64,000 bases of DNA from Streptomyces dengpaensis (GCF_002946835.1 NZ_CP026652.1:682001-746000), one strand, 5' to 3'; shown: positions 1-8,138, numbered from the stretch's first letter. Numbers and translations: made by a program. The notes: generated from the sequence alone by a model not told the origin.

Positions 1-2
1 CC

Positions 3-269
3 GAGCTCGTGGTGAGCGAACTGGTCACCAATGCCATCCGGTACGGCGAGCCGCCCATTCGGCTGCGTCTCCTTCACGACGCCACCACCCTGATCTGCGA
101 GGTCTCCGACAGGAGCCACACCGCCCCGCATCTGCGCCGGGCGAAGGTCTTCGACGAGGGGGGCCGCGGGCTGCTGCTCGTCGCCCAGCTCACCCAGCGC
201 TGGGGCAGTCGGTACACGGCCGAAGGCAAGACGATCTGGGCGGAGTTGGCGCTGCTCGGGGAGGCCTGA
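3..269 (+). CDS. HATPase-type anti-sigma/regulatory kinase, 3' end only
   Basis: This is the C-terminal end of a protein whose start lies left of the window; the frame is open from base 3. The first visible residues, ELVVSELVTNAIRYG, form the N box of a GHKL/HATPase fold, and a later GRGLLLV segment fits the G2 glycine loop. Small ATP-binding proteins of this kind in Streptomyces act as RsbW/SpoIIAB-like serine kinases or sit at the end of SpoIIE-phosphatase regulators. Only about 88 residues are visible, so the full domain layout cannot be told. The stop lies 5 bases before the stop of the convergent AraC-type gene, leaving no room for an independent terminator. Confidence 0.8.
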   Translation, partial: ELVVSELVTNAIRYGEPPIRLRLLHDATTLICEVSDRSHTAPHLRRAKVFDEGGRGLLLVAQLTQRWGSRYTAEGKTIWAELALLGEA

Positions 270-273
270 CACA

Positions 274-1356
274 TCACCAGCCCGCTGCCTCCCCCGCGTC
301 ATGAGCGGTTCCGGTCCGGTAGGCGCCCGGCGGTGTGCCGTACCGCTGCCGGAAGACCCGGTTGAAGTGGAAGGGGCTCGGGAAACCGGAGGCCGCGGCC
401 ACCCGTTCCACGGGGAGGTCGGTGGCTTCCAGAAGCCGGGCCGCGTGCAGCAGCCGGGCGTCGCGCAGGGCCCGCATCGGGGAGCGGCCGAGCTGCTCGG
501 TGAAGAGGTGGGCGAAACGGGACGGGGAGAGGGACACGGCCTCGGCGAGTGACCGTACGGTGTGCGGTGCGGCGGGGTCGGCGGCGATCAGGGATGCGGC
601 CCCGTGGATGCGTGGGTCGACGCCGGAGCGGCGTGCCTCCGCCCGGGCGGTGGCGAGCAGGACGATCTCCTCCAGGGAACAGAGGGCCAGCTCACGGGCG
701 GCGGCGCCGTGCGCGACCGCGACCTCGCCGTCGGAGGGGTCCGCGGGGCTGGGCGGTGGGCCGTCGCCCGTCCAGCGGGCGTCGGCGAGCATCCGGCGGA
801 AGGCGGCCTCGATGCGTACCGCGGTCCGTTCCCTGCGGACCTGGCTCTCCTCCATGCGGGCCTGGCTCCGCACTCCGCCGCCTGCCTCGCTCCGCGCTCC
901 GCGTGCCTCGCTCCGCACACCGCCCGCCTCGCTCAGCTCGACGCGTGCCTCGCTCCGCACGCCGCCCGCCCCGCCCCGCTCGACGAGCGCCCGGCTCCAC
1001 GCGGGTGCCACCGCGTACAGCCCGTCGTCGAGGGCGTACGGCCGTAGCCACGCCGGCCAGGAGGCTCGGGCCTGGCAGTGCACCCACCAGAACGCCCAGT
1101 GCCCGGCGCCCGGTTCGACCGCGTAGTGGTGCGGCACGCCGGGCCCCTGGACCACCAGATCCCCGGCACCGGCCACCGTCAGCGCCGCCCCTTGCGCGAG
1201 CCGTCCCCGTCCGCCCGTGGTCCAGGTGAACAGCCAACTGTCCGCACCGCGCGGCCGGTTGACGCGGTACCCCGGTCGCTGGTCGAAGCGTCCGATGGTC
1301 ACGAGGCCGGGCGGCGGGCACGGGTCAGCAGGCTCGGACAACTCCTCAGCACGCAC
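274..1356 (-). CDS. AraC-family transcriptional regulator with a repeat-expanded linker
   Basis: About 360 residues. The N-terminal part resembles an AraC cupin sensor (DLVVQGPGVPHHYAVEPG), and the last 100 residues carry the two helix-turn-helix motifs of AraC/XylS regulators (TVRSLAEAVSLSPSRFAHLF, then ATDLPVERVAAASGFPSPFHFNR). Between them, residues about 130-170 are low complexity, built from reiterated SEAGG/VRSEAR units that look like slippage expansion. I prefer the GTG at 1356, six bases after a GGGAGG ribosome site; the ATG at 1362 touches that site directly. It is divergent from the PhyH-family oxygenase at 1428, with only about 70 bases between them, and probably controls it. Confidence 0.85.
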   Translation of the reverse strand: MRAEELSEPADPCPPPGLVTIGRFDQRPGYRVNRPRGADSWLFTWTTGGRGRLAQGAALTVAGAGDLVVQGPGVPHHYAVEPGAGHWAFWWVHCQARASWPAWLRPYALDDGLYAVAPAWSRALVERGGAGGVRSEARVELSEAGGVRSEARGARSEAGGGVRSQARMEESQVRRERTAVRIEAAFRRMLADARWTGDGPPPSPADPSDGEVAVAHGAAARELALCSLEEIVLLATARAEARRSGVDPRIHGAASLIAADPAAPHTVRSLAEAVSLSPSRFAHLFTEQLGRSPMRALRDARLLHAARLLEATDLPVERVAAASGFPSPFHFNRVFRQRYGTPPGAYRTGTAHDAGEAAGW

Positions 1357-1427
1357 AGGCATCCTCCCGAAAGGGGCACCGACCTAGCGTGAGGCACCGG
1401 GGACACCGGTGAGAAGGGACAGGGCGG
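1357..1427. promoter_or_regulatory. Divergent promoter region between AraC regulator and PhyH oxygenase
   Basis: Seventy bases separate the two start codons. A TAGCGT hexamer at 1385-1390 is a plausible -10 for the rightward gene, and an 8-base palindrome CACCGGTG lies at 1405-1412. Both are visible but unproven. Confidence 0.4.
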
Positions 1428-2231
1428 ATGACAGTCAGAGACATCAGCCGGCTCGGGGAGTTCGAGGCGAACGGCTTCACGGTGGTGCGGGGACTGTTCG
1501 ATGCCTCCGAAATCGACGAGCTGTGCGCGGAGTTCACGGCGCTCCACGCCGCCGGACCGGTCCCGGGACACTTCGAACCCCGCCCCACGGAGACCAGCGG
1601 CCTGGACGATCCGCTGCACGCCTACCCCCGCGTCCTGCATCCGCACCGCATCAGCGCTCTGTCACGGCGCTGCCTCCTCGATCCCCGGTTGCGGGACATC
1701 CTGGAGACCCTGCTGGGCGAGGAGGTCCTGGCCGCGCAGAGCATGTTCTACTTCAAGCCGCCCGGCGCCCGTGGCCAGGCGCTGCACCAGGACAACTTCT
1801 ATCTGCGGGTCGAGCCGGGCACCTGCGTGGCCGCCTGGATCGCCTGCGACACGATCGACCGCGAGAACGGCGGCCTGGAGGTCGTCCCGGGCACGCACCG
1901 CATGGACCTGTTCTGTCCGGAGGAGGCGGACGCGGCGCTGTCCTTCGCGCGCGAGTACGTTCCGCCGCCGCCCGGCCTCGCCGCCGTCCCCGTCGACATG
2001 GAGCCGGGGGACGTCCTGTTCTTCAACGGCAGCCTCGTACACGGCTCAGGCCCCAACCGCAGCCCCGACCGCTTCCGCCGCTCCTTCATCGGCCACTACG
2101 TGGGCCGCTCCACACAACGCATCGCACGCTTCTACCGGACGCTCACGATGAGCGGGGCCCCCGTCGCCCTGCCCGAGAGCGAGGGCGGCGGGCCGTGCGG
2201 CACGGGGTTCGCGGCGGCGGGTCCCCACTGA
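1428..2231 (+). CDS. Phytanoyl-CoA dioxygenase (PhyH) family Fe(II)/2-oxoglutarate oxygenase
   Basis: The protein has 267 residues, close to the usual family length. It shows the facial triad of non-haem Fe(II)/2OG enzymes: H120-x-D122 in ALHQDNFYL and H205 in NGSLVHGSG, followed by an Arg-rich strand (RFRRSF, about 215-220) that would bind the 2-oxoglutarate carboxylate. These enzymes hydroxylate or otherwise oxidise small molecules, including secondary-metabolite intermediates and osmolytes such as ectoine; the substrate here cannot be told. A GAGAAGGGA ribosome site precedes the ATG. It is transcribed divergently from an AraC regulator and converges on an alpha/beta-hydrolase gene 7 bases away. 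Confidence 0.88.
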   Translation: MTVRDISRLGEFEANGFTVVRGLFDASEIDELCAEFTALHAAGPVPGHFEPRPTETSGLDDPLHAYPRVLHPHRISALSRRCLLDPRLRDILETLLGEEVLAAQSMFYFKPPGARGQALHQDNFYLRVEPGTCVAAWIACDTIDRENGGLEVVPGTHRMDLFCPEEADAALSFAREYVPPPPGLAAVPVDMEPGDVLFFNGSLVHGSGPNRSPDRFRRSFIGHYVGRSTQRIARFYRTLTMSGAPVALPESEGGGPCGTGFAAAGPH

Positions 2232-2238
2232 GGGCCGG

Positions 2239-3150
2239 TCACGCGGCGGATCCGGGGATCGTCCGGGAGGTGAAGTCGAGGATCGCGTCGGCGACCGCCC
2301 TGGGGTTCTCCAGGAGCATCGCGTGGCTGCCGTCGATCTCGGCGACCGTCACATCGGCGCGCTGCTCGGCCAGTTGGGCGAGATCCCGGGCAAGGCCCTG
2401 CGCGTACGCCCCCATCAGTTCGCCGAGCCATTCCATACCGGGAATCGGCGGTCCGGGTCGCAGCGCACGCCCGAGCAGCAGCGGTACGGCCACCCGACGG
2501 AAGAGGGCGAACGGGTCGAGTGACTCGACGGCGTTCAGCATCTCCCGTGCGTGTTGGCGTTCCGGCCGCGGCTCCAGTCGGCCGTCCGGCCTTTCGCGGA
2601 GGGAGCGCAGGACGCCCGCCTCCAACAGCTCGTAGGGGATGCCCAGTTGCTGCGACATCGCGCGCTCCCGGGCGAGCCGCCCCTTCAGCCCGTCGGCGGG
2701 GAGCGGCTCGCCGGACGCCGTCTCCGCCGCCTTCCGCACCTGGGCGAGCCGTTCGCCGACGTACGCGGGGTCGAGGCCCACGTACTGGTCGAGGCGGCCC
2801 CACGCGTATCCGTCGAGGTTCACCGCGCCGGGCGTGATGTGCGGGTGCTCCAGGGCGTACTGGACGGCGATCAACCCGCCGAGGGAGTGCCCGACGGGCA
2901 GCGCGCCGGGGATGCCGTACTCCTCGAGGACCGCCTCGATGTCCCCGAGCACATGGGGGAAGTCCCAGGTGCCGGACGGTGAGAGACCGTGTCCGCGGAG
3001 GTCGACGGCGAGGACCCGGTGCCGGGGGACGAGGAGCGGGGCGACGGCCGCCCAGTCGGCAAGGGTGCGTCCCGCGCCGTGCACGAGGAGCAGGGGTGGG
3101 CCGTCGCCCCCGTGGTCGTGAACAGCCAGTGCGATGCGGTCTCCGGTCAT
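2239..3150 (-). CDS. Alpha/beta-fold hydrolase
   Basis: The 303-residue protein has the hallmarks of a cytoplasmic alpha/beta hydrolase: the oxyanion loop LLVHGAG (residues 21-27), the nucleophile elbow GHSLGG with Ser89, and a C-terminal DGSHAML holding the catalytic His. There is no signal peptide. The cap region (about 115-225) is helical and distinct, so esterase, lactonase or epoxide-hydrolase activity are all possible. The 14-base stretch around its start codon is repeated once upstream (3145-3178), which places a second ATG-containing copy in the leader. It ends 7 bases from the PhyH gene stop on the opposite strand. Confidence 0.85.
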   Translation of the reverse strand: MTGDRIALAVHDHGGDGPPLLLVHGAGRTLADWAAVAPLLVPRHRVLAVDLRGHGLSPSGTWDFPHVLGDIEAVLEEYGIPGALPVGHSLGGLIAVQYALEHPHITPGAVNLDGYAWGRLDQYVGLDPAYVGERLAQVRKAAETASGEPLPADGLKGRLARERAMSQQLGIPYELLEAGVLRSLRERPDGRLEPRPERQHAREMLNAVESLDPFALFRRVAVPLLLGRALRPGPPIPGMEWLGELMGAYAQGLARDLAQLAEQRADVTVAEIDGSHAMLLENPRAVADAILDFTSRTIPGSAA

Positions 3151-3178
3151 GTCCTGACGATACGGGTCATGTCCTGAC
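3145..3178. repeat. Two-copy tandem repeat covering the hydrolase start codon
   Basis: GGTCATGTCCTGAC occurs at 3145-3158 and again at 3165-3178, a 20-base period. The first copy contains the start codon of the leftward hydrolase gene. Confidence 0.85.
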
Positions 3179-3401
3179 CGGAGAGGTTCGGGTGCAGCGG
3201 GCCGCCGCCTGGCGTGGTGCCTCTGCCGCCGCGGGCTTGACGAGGGTGTGTCCGCACGCTTTGATCACGGCGTGCTGTGGTGCGACCCGGCACGCAGAGG
3301 TGCGCCCAGCCGGTAGCGGACTCGGTCCAAGTCCGGCCACAGTCGCCAGGATCGCGGGAAGCGTCCGAGGCGGGGTCGTACTCGCGATTGATGGAGTGGA
3401 C

Positions 3402-4298
3402 ATGTCCGTCACGCGTGTTTCCCGCGTCGGGGGTCCGGGGACGGCGGCTGTGCTGGCGACTCTGCTGGCGCTGACCGGCTGTGGTGCGGAGAAGGACACG
3501 GGCGCCGGGTCGCACGGATCGCCGGCGTCCGCCAAGGCCCCGGCGACCTCCTCGAAGCCCACGCCGAAGACCGCGTCGCCCCCGACGGCGGTCGAACTCC
3601 CTCCGCTGCACGCGGACTTCGACTACCAGATCGGCGGCGCCTATCCCCCGCCCTCCGGCGTCCGTATCGTCGCCCGCGACCGTACGGCGTCCCCCGCGCC
3701 CGGCCTCTACAACATCTGTTACGTCAACGCCTTCCAGGCGCAGCCAGGCGCCGAGGAGTCGTGGCCCGCCGACCTGCTGCTGCGCGACGCGCACGGCAAG
3801 CTGGTCGTCGACGAGGACTGGGACGAGGCGCTGCTCGACATCGGCACGGCGGCCAAACGGCAGCGCGTGGCCGCGCGGATCAACCAGTGGATCGACGGCT
3901 GCGCCGACAAGGGCTTCGACGCGGTCGAGCCCGACAACTACGACAGCTACACCCGCTCCCGGAACCTGGTGACCGCCGACGACGCCACCGCGTTCATCAG
4001 CCTGCTGTCGGCGCACGCGCACGCCCGGAATCTGGCCATCGGCCAGAAGAACACCGTGGAACTGGCGGCTCTCAGGTCCCGGACCGGGCTCGACTTCGCG
4101 GTGGCGGAGGAGTGCGGCGCGTACGACGAGTGCGGGGTGTACGCGAAGGCCTTCGACGACCGGGTGGTCGTCGTCGAGTACACCGACAGCGGTCTGCGCA
4201 AGGCCCGTTCGGGCTTCGGCGACCGGCTGAGCATCGTACGCCGGGATGTCGATGTGTCGACGCCCGGCAGCGAGGACTATGTCCGCCGGACCCGCTGA
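3402..4298 (+). CDS. Secreted GH114-like endo-alpha-1,4-polygalactosaminidase lipoprotein
   Basis: The start chosen is the ATG at 3402, seven bases after GGAG; the frame is open further upstream but without signal-peptide character. The first 27 residues form a lipoprotein signal ending in LLALTGC, so the mature protein would be anchored by Cys27. A Thr/Pro/Ser/Lys-rich tether to about residue 65 precedes the catalytic domain. That domain has the motifs typical of the GH114/TM1410 barrel: LYNICYVNAF, FDAVEPDNYDSY, LAIGQKN and DFAVAEEC, whose acidic residues are the likely catalytic pair. The predicted target is galactosaminogalactan-like polymer. The gene stands alone between convergent and co-directional neighbours. 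Confidence 0.85.
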   Translation: MSVTRVSRVGGPGTAAVLATLLALTGCGAEKDTGAGSHGSPASAKAPATSSKPTPKTASPPTAVELPPLHADFDYQIGGAYPPPSGVRIVARDRTASPAPGLYNICYVNAFQAQPGAEESWPADLLLRDAHGKLVVDEDWDEALLDIGTAAKRQRVAARINQWIDGCADKGFDAVEPDNYDSYTRSRNLVTADDATAFISLLSAHAHARNLAIGQKNTVELAALRSRTGLDFAVAEECGAYDECGVYAKAFDDRVVVVEYTDSGLRKARSGFGDRLSIVRRDVDVSTPGSEDYVRRTR

Positions 4299-4428
4299 CG
4301 AAAGACGTGACGGCGTCCGCGTTCATGCGGGCGCTCCATCGGCCGGAAATCCGGGCGGAGGCGGGCCAGGGACGGCACGCTTGAGCCACTGATGAGCAGG
4401 CTCGTACGGAACGGACGTAACCAAGGGC

Positions 4429-6111
4429 ATGCCGACATTCATGGCCAGCAGGCGCGGGGACCGTGTGCCCGTGAGCAGCACGGAGCCGCCGAGGCGATGC
4501 GAGGGGCTGGGGCGGCACCGGCGGTGGCTGTTCGTGGTGGCCGTGGTCGCGCTGCTCGTGGAGATGGCGGTCGCGATGGTCACGACGGCCGTGGAGCAGA
4601 CCCCCACGATCGACGAACCCGTGTACGCGGGCACGGCGGTGGTCTACGTCCAGCAGCACAGCCTGCGCTACAACCCCGAGCATCCACCGCTCGGCAAACT
4701 GATCATCGCGAGCGGGCTGGTGTTCGCCCGCCCGCACTTGGACGCGGACTTCCAGGGTGACCAGACGGAGCTGGGGCGGCGTCTGCTGTACGAGTCGGGC
4801 AACGATCCCTGGCGGGTGATGCTGTGGGCGCGGCTGCCGGTGATCGTGCTGACGCTGCTCTTCGGCCTGGTCGTCCTCGCGTTCGCCCGTGAACTGACCG
4901 GCCGTGCGGGCGGGTTGGTGGCGCTCGCGCTGTACGCGTTCTCCCCCGACGTCATCGCGCACGGCTCGCTGGCCACGCTCGACGCACCGGCGTCCGGTTT
5001 CCTCCTGACGTCGGTGTGGCTGGTGTGGCGGGCGAGGGGGCGTCCGCTGCTCCACCTGCTCCTGGCCGGTGCGGCGCTCGGCGCGGCGGTGGCCACGAAG
5101 ATGAGTACGCTGCCCGCCGTTCCGGTGCTGCTGCTCCTGGCGGTGGCGTCCGTGTGGCACGGGCGCGGTCTCGGCACCGCCGGGAAGGCGCGGCTCGGCG
5201 CTGCGGCCGCGGCCGGGATGGCGCTGGCGGGCATCGCCGTGGTGTGGGCCGCCTACCTCGCCGTCGACCCGCAGCTGCGCTGGACAGCGCCGGCGAACCT
5301 GCCCGCCGTGCACGGACTGCGCGGGCTGCTCATCGACTGGCTGCCGTTCCCGCAGCCCTACCGGGACGGAATGCGGGTCCAGTACGGCTTCGAGAACACG
5401 CTCTGGGAAGGCTTCCTCTTCGGGCGCCTCTATCACGGCTCGCTCTGGTACTACCTGCCGGCCGCGCTGCTGGTGAAGACGCCGCTGGGCATGCTGGCGC
5501 TGTGGCTCGCCGGTGCCGTCGCGATGGTCGCCGTACGCCGGTTGCGGCCCGCCGTGCCGTACGTCCTGATCCTGCCGGCCGTGCTGCTGGGTGCGGCCAT
5601 GCAGGGCTCCCGGGATCTCGGTGTGCGCTACGCGCTTTTCGTGCCGGTGTTCCTCGCGGTCGCGGCGGCCGGTGTCGTCGCCTTCCGGTGGCGGTGGGGC
5701 CCTGTCGCCGCGGCGGGGCTGGTCCTGTTCGCCGCCGTGAGCTCGCTGCGGGCGTACCCCTACTATCTGCCGTACTCCAACGAGGTGTTCGGCGGGCCCG
5801 CGAAGACCCATCTGCGTCTGCACGACTCGAACGTCGACTGGGGGCAGGATCTGGGGCGCCTCGCCGAGCGCCTGGAGCGGGGGTATCCGGACGAGCGGGT
5901 GTGGCTCGTCTACAAGGGTGCCGGGGTTCCCTCGTACTACGGGATCGAGGCGGCCGATCCGCGCGTGGTGCCTCCCGGCAAGGTGCGGGGGCTGCTTGTG
6001 GTGTCCGACTCCGCCGTCGCCAAAGCCGGCGGGCGGCTGGCGGAACTGCTCGCCACCAGCACGCCGGTCGACGAGGTCGGCCACTCGATCACGATCTACC
6101 GCCGGTCCTGA
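4429..6111 (+). CDS. GT39/ArnT-like polytopic membrane glycosyltransferase
   Basis: About 560 residues with roughly ten or more hydrophobic helices. After the first helix (about 32-52) comes a large first outer loop containing TPTIDEPVYAGTA and YNPEHPPLGK; the acidic DE pair followed by HPPLGK is the signature of lipid-phosphosugar-dependent protein/lipid O-mannosyltransferase relatives (GT39/GT83). The C-terminal section after the last helix (DSNVDWGQDLGRL and onward) is soluble and fits the extracytoplasmic domain. It would transfer a sugar from a polyprenyl carrier outside the membrane. The ATG at 4441 is an alternative start; neither has an ideally spaced ribosome site. Confidence 0.8.
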   Translation: MPTFMASRRGDRVPVSSTEPPRRCEGLGRHRRWLFVVAVVALLVEMAVAMVTTAVEQTPTIDEPVYAGTAVVYVQQHSLRYNPEHPPLGKLIIASGLVFARPHLDADFQGDQTELGRRLLYESGNDPWRVMLWARLPVIVLTLLFGLVVLAFARELTGRAGGLVALALYAFSPDVIAHGSLATLDAPASGFLLTSVWLVWRARGRPLLHLLLAGAALGAAVATKMSTLPAVPVLLLLAVASVWHGRGLGTAGKARLGAAAAAGMALAGIAVVWAAYLAVDPQLRWTAPANLPAVHGLRGLLIDWLPFPQPYRDGMRVQYGFENTLWEGFLFGRLYHGSLWYYLPAALLVKTPLGMLALWLAGAVAMVAVRRLRPAVPYVLILPAVLLGAAMQGSRDLGVRYALFVPVFLAVAAAGVVAFRWRWGPVAAAGLVLFAAVSSLRAYPYYLPYSNEVFGGPAKTHLRLHDSNVDWGQDLGRLAERLERGYPDERVWLVYKGAGVPSYYGIEAADPRVVPPGKVRGLLVVSDSAVAKAGGRLAELLATSTPVDEVGHSITIYRRS

Positions 6112-6145
6112 GCCGGGCGTTGGGGTGCGCGGGTGGGTTTTTCGC

Positions 6146-6226
6146 CCCCTCCGCCTCTACCCGTCCCGTACCTGGGGCTCCGCCCCAGACCCCGCTCCTC
6201 AAACGCCGGAGGGGCTGATTTTTGGC
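6146..6226 (+). repeat. Dispersed intergenic repeat, copy A
   Basis: The segment runs from about CCTCTACCCGTCCCGTACCT to ...GCCGGAGGGGCTGA and contains the self-complementary TGGGGCtCCGCCCCA. A second, inverted copy with an internal insertion is found at 38477-38588. Both copies lie just downstream of genes, as expected of REP-like elements that accumulate in Streptomyces intergenic DNA. Confidence 0.8.
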
Positions 6227-6279
6227 CCTGACTTCTCCGCGCAGGACCCGGCGAGCGTGACCTTCGGGCCTGTTGCTGG

Positions 6280-6357
6280 CAGGTCGCGGTCACCATGCCT
6301 GATTTCAGGTCTCGGTCACCATGGCTGATTTCAGGTCTCGGTCACCGTGATGGCGCT
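6280..6357. repeat. 26-base tandem repeat derived from the ferredoxin 3' end
   Basis: Three units begin at 6280, 6306 and 6332. Each reads approximately CAGGTCTCGGTCACC followed by ATGSCTGATTT. The last unit is the terminal codons and stop of the leftward ferredoxin gene, so the first two are diverged copies of that gene end lying beyond its stop. Confidence 0.9.
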
Positions 6358-6531
6358 GACCGGGCAGGCCCGCGCCGCCTCCCGCACCATGGGGTCGCCG
6401 CCGCCGTCCTCGCGGCCCGGCAGCAGCTCGCTGAATCCGTCATCGTCCTGGGTGAAGACGTTCGGGGCGGTGAGGGCGCACTGGCCCGCACCGATGCAGA
6501 CGTCCTTGTCGATGGAGATCTTGATAGTCAT
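6331..6531 (-). CDS. Small 3Fe-4S-type ferredoxin, P450 redox partner
   Basis: A 66-residue ferredoxin. The cysteine pattern CIGAGQC (residues 12-18) and a distal ACP near residue 55 matches the single-cluster [3Fe-4S] ferredoxins that serve actinomycete P450s; the middle cysteine of a 4Fe-4S CxxCxxC motif is absent. It starts 12 bases after the stop of the upstream P450 gene, so the two are co-transcribed and this protein is the likely electron donor to that enzyme. Its terminal codons are echoed in a 26-base repeat just downstream. Confidence 0.93.
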   Translation of the reverse strand: MTIKISIDKDVCIGAGQCALTAPNVFTQDDDGFSELLPGREDGGGDPMVREAARACPVSAITVTET

Positions 6532-6543
6532 GCCCGCAGCCTC

Positions 6544-7776
6544 TTACCAAGTCAGGGGGAGTTCCAGCATCCCCTGGATCGTGTCGCCCGGTTTGAAGGG
6601 GATGTCGTCCACCGGTGCGGCGAGCCGCAGCCCGGGGAACCGGTCGAAGAGCGACAGCAGTGCGATCTCCATCTCGGCGCGGGCGAGGTTCTGGCCGAGG
6701 CACTGGTGGATGCCGAAGCCGAAGGCGACGTGATGCCGGGCCGAGCGGTGCCAGTCCAGGGCGTCCGGTTCGGGGAAGGCGTGCCCGTCGCGGTTGATGA
6801 CGGAGGTGGAAAAGATCACTCCCTCGTCGGCGCGGATCGTCTTCCCGGCGACCTCGATGTCCTCGGTGGCGACCCGCAGCAGCCCGTCCGCGATGGAGAG
6901 GAAACGCAGCATCTCCTCGACGGCGGCGGGCATCAGCGTCGGCTCGGCCCGCAGTTCGGCCAGCTGTTCCGGGTGCCTGAGCAGGGTGAACGTACCGAGC
7001 GAGATCATGTTCGCCGTCGTCTCGTGCCCGGCCACGAGCAGGATCGTCGCGAGCGAGATCAGCTCCGCGCGGTCCACCGTGCCCGCGCGCAGCTGATCCT
7101 GGATGAGCTCGTCGAGCAGCCCGTCGCCCGACTCCCGCTGTTTGCGGTCGATCAACGATACGAAGTACGCGTCCAGTTGGTCGCGCGCGTTCTTGATGTC
7201 GGCCGCGGCCGGACCGCGCAGCAGCCTGCGGGACTGTTCCTCGAAGAAGTCGTGGTCGGCGTACGGGACGCCGAGCAGGGCGCAGATCACCATGGAGGGC
7301 ACGGGCAGCGCGAAGGCGTCCACCAGGTCGGCCGGCGGGCCCTGCGCCGCCATCCGTTCGAGGAGCTGGTCGACGGTCTCCTGAATGCGCGGGCGCAGCG
7401 TGGCGACCCGTTTGAGGGTGAAGCTCGGGACCAGCATGCGGCGCTGGATGTGGTGCTCGGGGTCGTCGAGGCCGAGCAGCGCGACGCGGCGGTCACGGAC
7501 CTTGGCGAACCGCTCCGTGGGCGCCGGGAAGGAGGGCAGGGTCCGGTCCGACGACAGTCGCGGGTCGGTGAGCAGTTCACGGGCGGTGGTGTGGCCGGTG
7601 ACCACCCACACGCCGCGCCCGTCGAACAGGGAGATCCGCGAGAGCGGGCGTGCCTCGCGCAAAGGGTCGTAGGCGGTCGGCGGGTGGTAAGGACACGTAC
7701 GGTCCTGGGGGAAGGCGATCGGTTCCGCGGTGGGGGGTCCCGCCGTGGGGGGCTGTGTCGTGAGGGGCTCTGTCAT
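6544..7776 (-). CDS. Cytochrome P450, CYP105-like
   Basis: 410 residues from the ATG at 7776, which follows GAGG by six bases; an upstream in-frame ATG at 7818 has no convincing ribosome site. All P450 landmarks are present: I-helix [13 protein letters not shown]-helix EEMLRFLSI (ExxR), and the haem loop FGFGIHQCLGQNLAR with the Cys ligand. The N-terminus (CPYHPPTAYDPLREARPLSRISLFDGRGVWVVTGH) and haem region resemble CYP105 enzymes, which hydroxylate diverse xenobiotics and natural products. The downstream ferredoxin supplies electrons; the ferredoxin reductase is not nearby. A perfect 11-base inverted repeat lies 77 bases upstream. Confidence 0.92.
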   Translation of the reverse strand: MTEPLTTQPPTAGPPTAEPIAFPQDRTCPYHPPTAYDPLREARPLSRISLFDGRGVWVVTGHTTARELLTDPRLSSDRTLPSFPAPTERFAKVRDRRVALLGLDDPEHHIQRRMLVPSFTLKRVATLRPRIQETVDQLLERMAAQGPPADLVDAFALPVPSMVICALLGVPYADHDFFEEQSRRLLRGPAAADIKNARDQLDAYFVSLIDRKQRESGDGLLDELIQDQLRAGTVDRAELISLATILLVAGHETTANMISLGTFTLLRHPEQLAELRAEPTLMPAAVEEMLRFLSIADGLLRVATEDIEVAGKTIRADEGVIFSTSVINRDGHAFPEPDALDWHRSARHHVAFGFGIHQCLGQNLARAEMEIALLSLFDRFPGLRLAAPVDDIPFKPGDTIQGMLELPLTW

Positions 7777-7852
7777 GGATGACCTCGCAAGCGCTGGTTC
7801 CCTCTTGCCGATCTTCATTAGATGCCCCAGGCACCTATACGGCCACACAAAG

Positions 7853-7888
7853 TTCGGCCAGATGCGCCGGACGCGCGATCTGGCCGAA
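7853..7888. promoter_or_regulatory. Inverted repeat upstream of the CYP105-like gene, candidate operator
   Basis: TTCGGCCAGAT at 7853-7863 and its perfect complement ATCTGGCCGAA at 7878-7888 flank a 14-base spacer. The site sits between the leftward P450 gene and the rightward exporter gene, at a distance suited to repressing the P450 promoter. No regulator gene is adjacent. Confidence 0.5.
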
Positions 7889-8030
7889 GCGTGGGGGGGA
7901 CCGCCGCCGAGTTCCTCGGGTTTCCCACGTGTGTCGTCGCCCTGGCGGCGCACACATGGCCTGATCCACTCCAGCCTAACTCCGGGGTAATTCGCTTGCG
8001 TGGCCCATCCGGTGGCCCCAGGATCTACGC

Positions 8031-8138
8031 ATGTCCATGATCGAAGCCTTCCTGCCGCCGACCCCCGCCGCCGCTCGTCCGGTGCGGGTCCAGCAGCAGC
8101 CCGGCCGACCGCGGAGGCCTGCGCTTCCGCGGTCGTGA
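8031..8138 (+). CDS. Possible 35-residue leader peptide coupled to the LysE-type gene
   Basis: The frame begins ATGTCCATG, with AGGA seven bases upstream, and ends in TGA at 8136-8138, overlapping the GTG start of the exporter gene (8135) in a GTGA. The product is rich in Pro (8) and Arg (6) and has no domain. It may be a translated leader coupling expression to the exporter, or simply chance open frame in GC-rich DNA. Confidence 0.35.
   Translation: MSMIEAFLPPTPAAARPVRVQQQPGRPRRPALPRS

Noticed and set aside
840..985. Possible CRISPR array because of closely spaced repeats
   Set aside because: The repeats are short, degenerate and in-frame within a protein gene, without unique spacers of constant length; no cas genes are present.
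2979..3401. N-terminal extension of the GH114-like gene from an earlier start
   Set aside because: Residues before the ATG at 3402 are Arg/Gly-rich without similarity, and the lipoprotein signal begins exactly at 3402 behind a ribosome site.
4072..6084. A 670-codon minus-strand frame under the GT39-like gene
   Set aside because: Gln/Arg/His-rich translation without motifs, typical of antisense GC-rich frames; the plus strand has a membrane protein with conserved motifs.
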